From Cyclina sinensis (Eukaryota; Mollusca; Bivalvia; Venerida; Veneridae), in assembly GCA_012932295.1 (NCBI GenBank), contig JAAONU010000016.1, positions 13,308,111 to 13,372,110 of the forward strand: a stretch of 64,000 nt of DNA. The letters run 5' to 3'. The notes below the pieces were generated by a model. The model worked only from the letters and a program-made list of their open reading frames with translations. It was not told the origin of the DNA and ran no database searches. The position numbers and the translations under genes are program-made. This document shows, piece after piece, positions 58,850 to 64,000 of this stretch; position 1 is the stretch's first letter, and each line of letters opens with the position of its first letter.

Positions 58850-61800
58850 TTATGCAAATGCTGGAAACAGAACGTATGTAAGATGAAGAAGATAATGAAG
58901 ACATAGGGCGTAGACCACAAAATACATCCCTAGTATAAACACTGATGACAAGGAGTATTTGCTTAGGAACACCCTCGACCCAGCGCTCGAACCTGAAAAA
59001 CAAAACATAGTATATATGTAGGGCTGAGCAGGTTGATCATTGTCATGCTGAAAAGACAACATGACTACTCGCTTTTAAAAATGGACAAAAACTGTTAGAT
59101 AACCAGTGTATGGTAAAACAAAATAGCCAAGCTGGTACACATGAATCAGAAAGCTCTAAATGTGTTTGCTTTCTTACGTTTTCTGTTCCATAAACAAGAA
59201 AATTCAATGTGAAAATAACGTTTATTTTATCGTTTGTCCGTAGCTTAAATTCGAAATTGTTAAAGATTCCGTAGCATTTAAAAAGATTTTAACAAGGATT
59301 CCAAAAAAATTCAAACGCCTAAATTCAACGCAGATCTCATAAGAGCAACTAAACGTGTTTGTTAGCTACGGTCAATTTGGTGGTCACAAGACTTAAATTT
59401 ATAACAAACTTAACCAAAGTCCAACGGCTAAGTTATTGGAAAAATAAGAGTCTGTACACTTTGGTTGATTTGTCTAACTACATTTGAACTAAATAGTCCG
59501 TTTTAAAAATGATGTTAATAACTGCTGTTGTTGTTGTTGCCTTTTTCCTCTTAACATGTCATGTGACTGGTCATGTGTAGTGTCGACGCGTTTATGTGCT
59601 ATTAATAGATCGAAGATAAGAAGAATCAGAAGAAGAGCTTTCATAATATAAGGGACCTTTGAATGAAAAAGTTTGTCTGGGAAATACTTACTGACACCAT
59701 ACGCAGGGCGTTCGCATATATACGGTTGTTTGTACGAGCAGTCTGTGTTGATATATACAGCTCCAAATATGATCACTACACAATTCTCGTTGCCTTTCAC
59801 AAACCTTGGCATCTTTGTCCACGGTCTAAGAAAGATAAGGATGAAACTAGATACTACTATGGTAACAATGATTTTTCACTTGATACTTTGCTTTAAAAAC
59901 CACGCGGAATACGTGCAATTCATTCATGTCTAATGATTTCCAAAATGATATTCGGTTTCGTTGCACAGCCGCAGAAGTCGTAACATTTAGAGTAAAAAAT
60001 CTTGTATTGCAATCTGATCAACAAAAAAAAAACATCAATCAGAAAAGAGCATCAAAATCTAAATTTGGTTTCTAAAAGCCGAATTCGACAGAAAAAGAAA
60101 CCAAATTCGTTCAGACGTAGTTTCATACTTACATAAGCCCGTCTGGAGGTGGTGAATTCCAGTTTGTGTCAAAGCCCCAAAATCCCTCATGACCCTTATC
60201 TGTCAGCCCGGTATACCATTCTGTGACATTTGAAGTTTGCTGTTGTAGCTGCGACAATGTCCAGTTCTAAACAACAAATGTTATACTATAAGTTAGTCTT
60301 ACTCATAAAGTCCTAGTAAATATCGTGTACAAAAGTTGTGTTAAGCTGGTATTTAGTTGTAACCTTTTAATATACATGAAAGGGTCTCATCAAGAATTAT
60401 TTTTTCATTGTAGTTGATAATAAAACTGAAATCCATCGGGGAGGGGCGGGGGAAGACACCTTTGCATGTTAAACGAAAGAAAAGAGACACGAAGGCCTGT
60501 AAACTTGCTGATGACTATGAAAACCTTTTCTCAAGTTACAACACGAATTAATCGGAGCATAATCGAACAGGTTATAGATTACATGTCATTGATAAAAAAG
60601 TCTGTACCAGTTCATCGAGACCCGAGAAAGCCATCAGGTAGGAGGATGTTGGGAAACTTAACTGGTTACACTTTGCGTGAGCCTCGTCATACGTGGCCAG
60701 AGTTTTACTGATGTAATAACAGTTAGTCTGGTCTCCAACATTCCGGCTGATCCATCCTGCTGGACAAGGAGAATCTGAAATAATGTATCATGTGTACAGC
60801 TGAACTTATGTTAATTTACAAATTTTGTATATACGGTAACAGTAACTGCTTATGGTTAAGTGGGCTATTACGCCGAGAGATTGCAAAGCAATTTCTACTA
60901 TCACAAAGGCATGTGGTTAATGTTTTGCAATAAAAAAAGCAATTTGTAAAATTGTAATAAAAGGTGTAGCATTAAAAGAAAAAGCCCAAAGGTTTAACAT
61001 TTTGGCAAGAATTGGCAAGTAAAACAGTTTTTCGGGCTAAGGTACACAAAAACAGTACAGGATGTAGATGAGTACCTTCCGTGTTAAATTCGCAGATAAA
61101 TCCTGCCTTTATAAGACAGTTGACGTCATTAAATGTTCCAGATTTGGTAGCAACTGCGCATGCTTCGTCACCTTTGTAATTGTTCGGTTCTATATTCCAT
61201 TTACTATTGAAGCAAAAGACAACAAAACACCAAATTTCATCAAACATGTTGCAATTATTCATCTAGATCTCTAACGGACAGAAAATGTATTCATATTCTA
61301 TTTAAAAATTCGGTTAACAATGGGCGTCAAAGCAAAATGTATTTTTAGAAACGTAAGGCATTAGATTATTGTCATTTTGAAATTCAAAGACCTAACTTAG
61401 ACTTATCTATATTATATCTAGAAAAGAGAGAAAAAAATACGAAACACAAATACAGTGTGAGCTACATTTATAGCCTTCCTTCTTTTAGACCTACACCCAA
61501 AGAAAAATCTATATGCAAATGACATAAATTTCCTGTTACATGTACAAACTGATCATTCTTTATGTATTTTCTACAGCCTATTCTTTTAGTTTTAAACTGC
61601 AAACATCCATATGTACCATAGTTACCCTGTCCCTTAAAATTCGTTCTGTTTACTGATTTCTTATAACTCAAAAGTTTCTATATTAATTTCCAGGAAGAAG
61701 TGAACTACTGTCTTACACTAATTTCATATCTGCTGCGGAGCCGTCAGCCCAGTGCCAGCTTTTGCTTTGATAATTGAGGCCTGTCCAGAACCAAAGGCCA

Positions 61801-64000
61801 CTTTCAAATATGCTGTTCTGCATTTCTATCCAAGACTGAAAGCAAATGCGAAAGTATGCATGTTAATTTATCTTGCAAAGCAAATATTTACATTTTAGCA
61901 ATAAAAATCATTAAACTAAAATGAGGAATTTGCCATTTGGAAAATCGTGATTTTTAATCATTTTTAAACCGTGTTGCACGATGCTAAGATAGTGAAAACA
62001 CGATGAGGAAACTACGACAGTATGATCTTGATACTTCAGCGACTCGATGTTGAAATCGTGATGTAATATCGGTTTTTCATCATCGTTCCACTGTACTATC
62101 GCTTTATCAGATTTTCACCATCGTACCATCTCGAGTGCACCATCGTATCATGGCGTGTTAATCACCATTCCACCATGAAATTGTTTTATTGCGTTTTCAG
62201 CATCGTCCTATAGCATTTTAAAAATCGGAACATTTCGTCTTTACCGTTGCACAACATTTCAAAATTGTACATTGCGTGTTCAACATTGTATATCGTGTGT
62301 CCAACATTGTACATTACGTTTTCAGTATTGTACATTGCGTATTTTTCATCGTACATCGCGTTTTCAACATTGTAAATCGCGGCTCAGAGTCCTTTAAATC
62401 ACGATTCCTTGAATGGAACTGGCATAGTAACGTTTCAAAAAAGGATCAAAGGATGCTGAATACATGAAGACATCAATAGTATATAAAATGCAAAACAATA
62501 GATGTTAAGTTAATTTCCATGTGCCTGTTTCACAAAATAAGTACCAACGATCACAGATGTCTGCAGCTTCCTCATGTACGTACACCCCACCCCGTTCATC
62601 TCCTCCCCAACCCCTCTCCTTCTCGACACACACACACGCACACGAACACACACACATGATATTTTGAAACCATATACCAAAGGGAAAAGATGTGTTCTAC
62701 CTTCTTGTCCAGTGTGTCCACTTTGATGAGATTCGCCCCTGACTGACTGCATGCAGATTTAGCGTCTGACCATGTCTTTCTCAAGTTTGTTTCTATAAGG
62801 TAGCAAAATGTACCGGCCCTGGTCCAAGCACTAGGGCAACCTAGTCCCGGTAAAATGTTGGTGTTCGCTGAAAACACATTTTTAATAATGGAAGAAAAGT
62901 TTCGTGAAAATGAAATAATGAAAACATTTGTATGTCTTTTTTAATATAAACAAAAGACTAGGATTAATTTATACCTTATTTCAAGCATGTTTTTGGGGCC
63001 TTATTCGTATAACGTTTGAAATACAAAGCAACACGCATTTGAGCAAAAGATCTCTTGAGTTTAGAGCATTTTTTTGCAATTTTTATCGAATTTAGATTTT
63101 CATTAATTATTGTAAGAACACACCTGCTTATATTAAAATGAAATAGGATCTTAAAATCTGTTCATATAATTAGACTAATAAACTAACTGTCACTTTCTTT
63201 CATGCAAATGTAGCTTTCCTGGTTGTTACAGTTAAGATCTGCAAGTGACCCGTTACTGTTGGTGTAGACACATTTTTCTTGTCCGCCTAAATTGTTCGGC
63301 TCCTGTGCCCAGAATCTGTAAAATTAGTAGCGTTTGGTTTATTCAGATCTATTATAAAAAATCTTATAAAGATCTCAGAAAAATACATTATACGTTATCG
63401 TGGTTAGAACACAGTAAATTATATTTATAAGAGAAAATAGAACAGAAATATAAAATGACCTTCAATGAGAAATACAGTGACATATTTTATAGTAACTATT
63501 AAATTTGTGTTCAAAATGACCAAGATGAAAAAAAATGAATGTAAGTTGAAGGTTACAAAGTCTTCTTTATTAAAAGTTAAATCATACCTTCAAGTAAAGT
63601 TGAACATTTAATTTTTGACTGGGCCAGTGATTAATTTTTCATATCCAAATTTATTCAACTTTTCTCACAGTTAACATATTTAAGTGAAAAGATTGAAAAT
63701 GTTTCATTCTTTAATGATACACATTAGTGCAAAGTGAATCCTTTTGAATCTTTACAGTCTTTTTGACCACCTATATAACTTAAAAGCACTTTTTGTTAAT
63801 TAATACTGCTAATCTTCAGATGATAATATTGTGATCACATATCTCTTACACAAGGCTTGTGTCCACTGGATTTCCGTCTGTCCATTTGAACTGACCCTCT
63901 GTTTGTGAGTCCGTCAATCCTATCCACCATAACTGTGACGTAAGTGATATCGATGGCATTTGGTGTCTGATGTAATCCTTATCAAAAACGAAAAACGTGT
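58850..64000 (-). CDS. Lectin C: multi-CTLD C-type lectin, 5' end outside the window
   Basis: The 3' part of a third lectin on the opposite strand. Exons in transcript order: 63850-63977, 63188-63315, 62701-62867, 61717-61835, 61076-61203, 60608-60774, 60133-60266, 59692-59825 and 58850-58992. They join in frame to 415 residues and a stop. The same three-exon CTLD plan and phases hold, giving one partial and two complete CTLDs. The last exon encodes SSSAGSRVFL.. then a long hydrophobic stretch ending LFPAFA, a convincing GPI signal with a likely small-residue site at SSSAG. The gene is clearly more diverged from A and B than they are from each other. The first exon of the leading CTLD and the signal peptide must lie beyond 64000. 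Confidence 0.85.
59692..60774 (-). other. Lectin C last CTLD (degenerate sugar site)
   Basis: Exons 60608-60774, 60133-60266 and 59692-59825. It starts SPCPAGWISRN; core EWYTGLTD; the sugar loop reads KMPRF and the second site INTDC, so lectin activity is unlikely. It corresponds to CTLD4 of A and B by position, and all end in ICE followed by A.G.S/V before the tail exon. Confidence 0.85.
61990..62395 (+). repeat. Degenerate ~21-bp repeat in a lectin C intron
   Basis: The unit TTCAACATTGTACATTGCGT is clearest at 62260-62380 and grades into CACCATCGTACCATC-like text before that. Confidence 0.6.
62622..62656. repeat. (CA)n microsatellite
   Basis: Two CA runs interrupted by GCACACGAA lie just past the donor of the lectin C exon that ends at 62701. 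Confidence 0.9.
63188..63977 (-). other. Lectin C partial CTLD (EPN type)
   Basis: Second and third exons only: 63850-63977 (core LWWIGLTD) and 63188-63315 (sugar loop WAQEPNNLGG, second site LAD). EPN is kept, but the N of the second site is lost. The donor is A then GTTAGT; read-through gives an immediate TAG. Confidence 0.82.

Larger units (their letters stand above)
61076..62867 (-). other. Lectin C CTLD, EPN type
   Basis: Exons 62701-62867, 61717-61835 and 61076-61203. It starts GCPSAWTRAGTFCYL; core WFWTGLN; sugar loop WNIEPNNYKG and second site FND, the best-preserved mannose-type site in this gene. It resembles CTLD3 of A and B (DLDKK/DSFDKK at the end of the first exon, EPNxYKGxE). 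Confidence 0.85.

Overview
This window looks like nuclear DNA from a bivalve mollusc. It is AT-rich, with long introns, GT..AG splice sites and many dispersed repeats. Three things point to Mollusca/Bivalvia: a short intron-containing nicotinic-type receptor subunit of the kind expanded in molluscs, a cluster of multi-domain C-type lectins, and several copies of dispersed elements that resemble ones common in clam genomes (for example an element whose end reads ACAAGAGGGCC...GCTCACCT). The species cannot be named from sequence alone.

Layout. 1-9643 is almost entirely repetitive. It holds a foldback element (838-4276) whose two inverted arms are each a ladder of ~223-bp units, and a second, more decayed nested inverted structure (5229-9643). 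9674-14334 (+) is a complete four-exon gene for a Cys-loop (nAChR-like) subunit of about 402 residues; its third intron carries ~60 copies of a 26-bp minisatellite. 14335-36600 has no gene I can defend except two orphan 3' exons at 29926-30235. It is filled with microsatellites, degenerate satellites, MITE-like inverted repeats, a tRNA-derived SINE, a second foldback element with repetitive arms (27617-28228), a G-rich satellite (31930-32560) and a 26-bp minisatellite (35591-36612).

36858-64000 is a C-type lectin cluster. Two complete tandem paralogues lie on the + strand: lectin A (36858-49254, 611 aa) and lectin B (50724-58243, 614 aa). Each has a signal-peptide exon, four C-type lectin-like domains (CTLDs), each coded by three exons with phases 1-0, 0-2, 2-1, and a last exon coding a short hydrophobic tail that looks like a GPI-anchor signal. 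A third gene, lectin C (58850-64000 and beyond, - strand), is convergent with B, has the same exon plan and is cut by the window edge. Only CTLD3 of A and B and two CTLDs of C keep the EPN sugar-specificity triplet. The probable role of these proteins is glycan recognition at the cell surface, as in innate immunity or feeding/mucus, but this is inferred from family.

The most striking pattern is that short tandem duplications repeatedly cover exon/5'-splice-site junctions: 2 x 74 bp at receptor exon 1, ~9 x 29 bp at lectin A exon 9, 9 x 47 bp at lectin B exon 12, and 2 x 179 bp duplicating the whole first exon of lectin B. All exon models were made by eye from splice motifs, reading frame, phase and comparison between paralogues.
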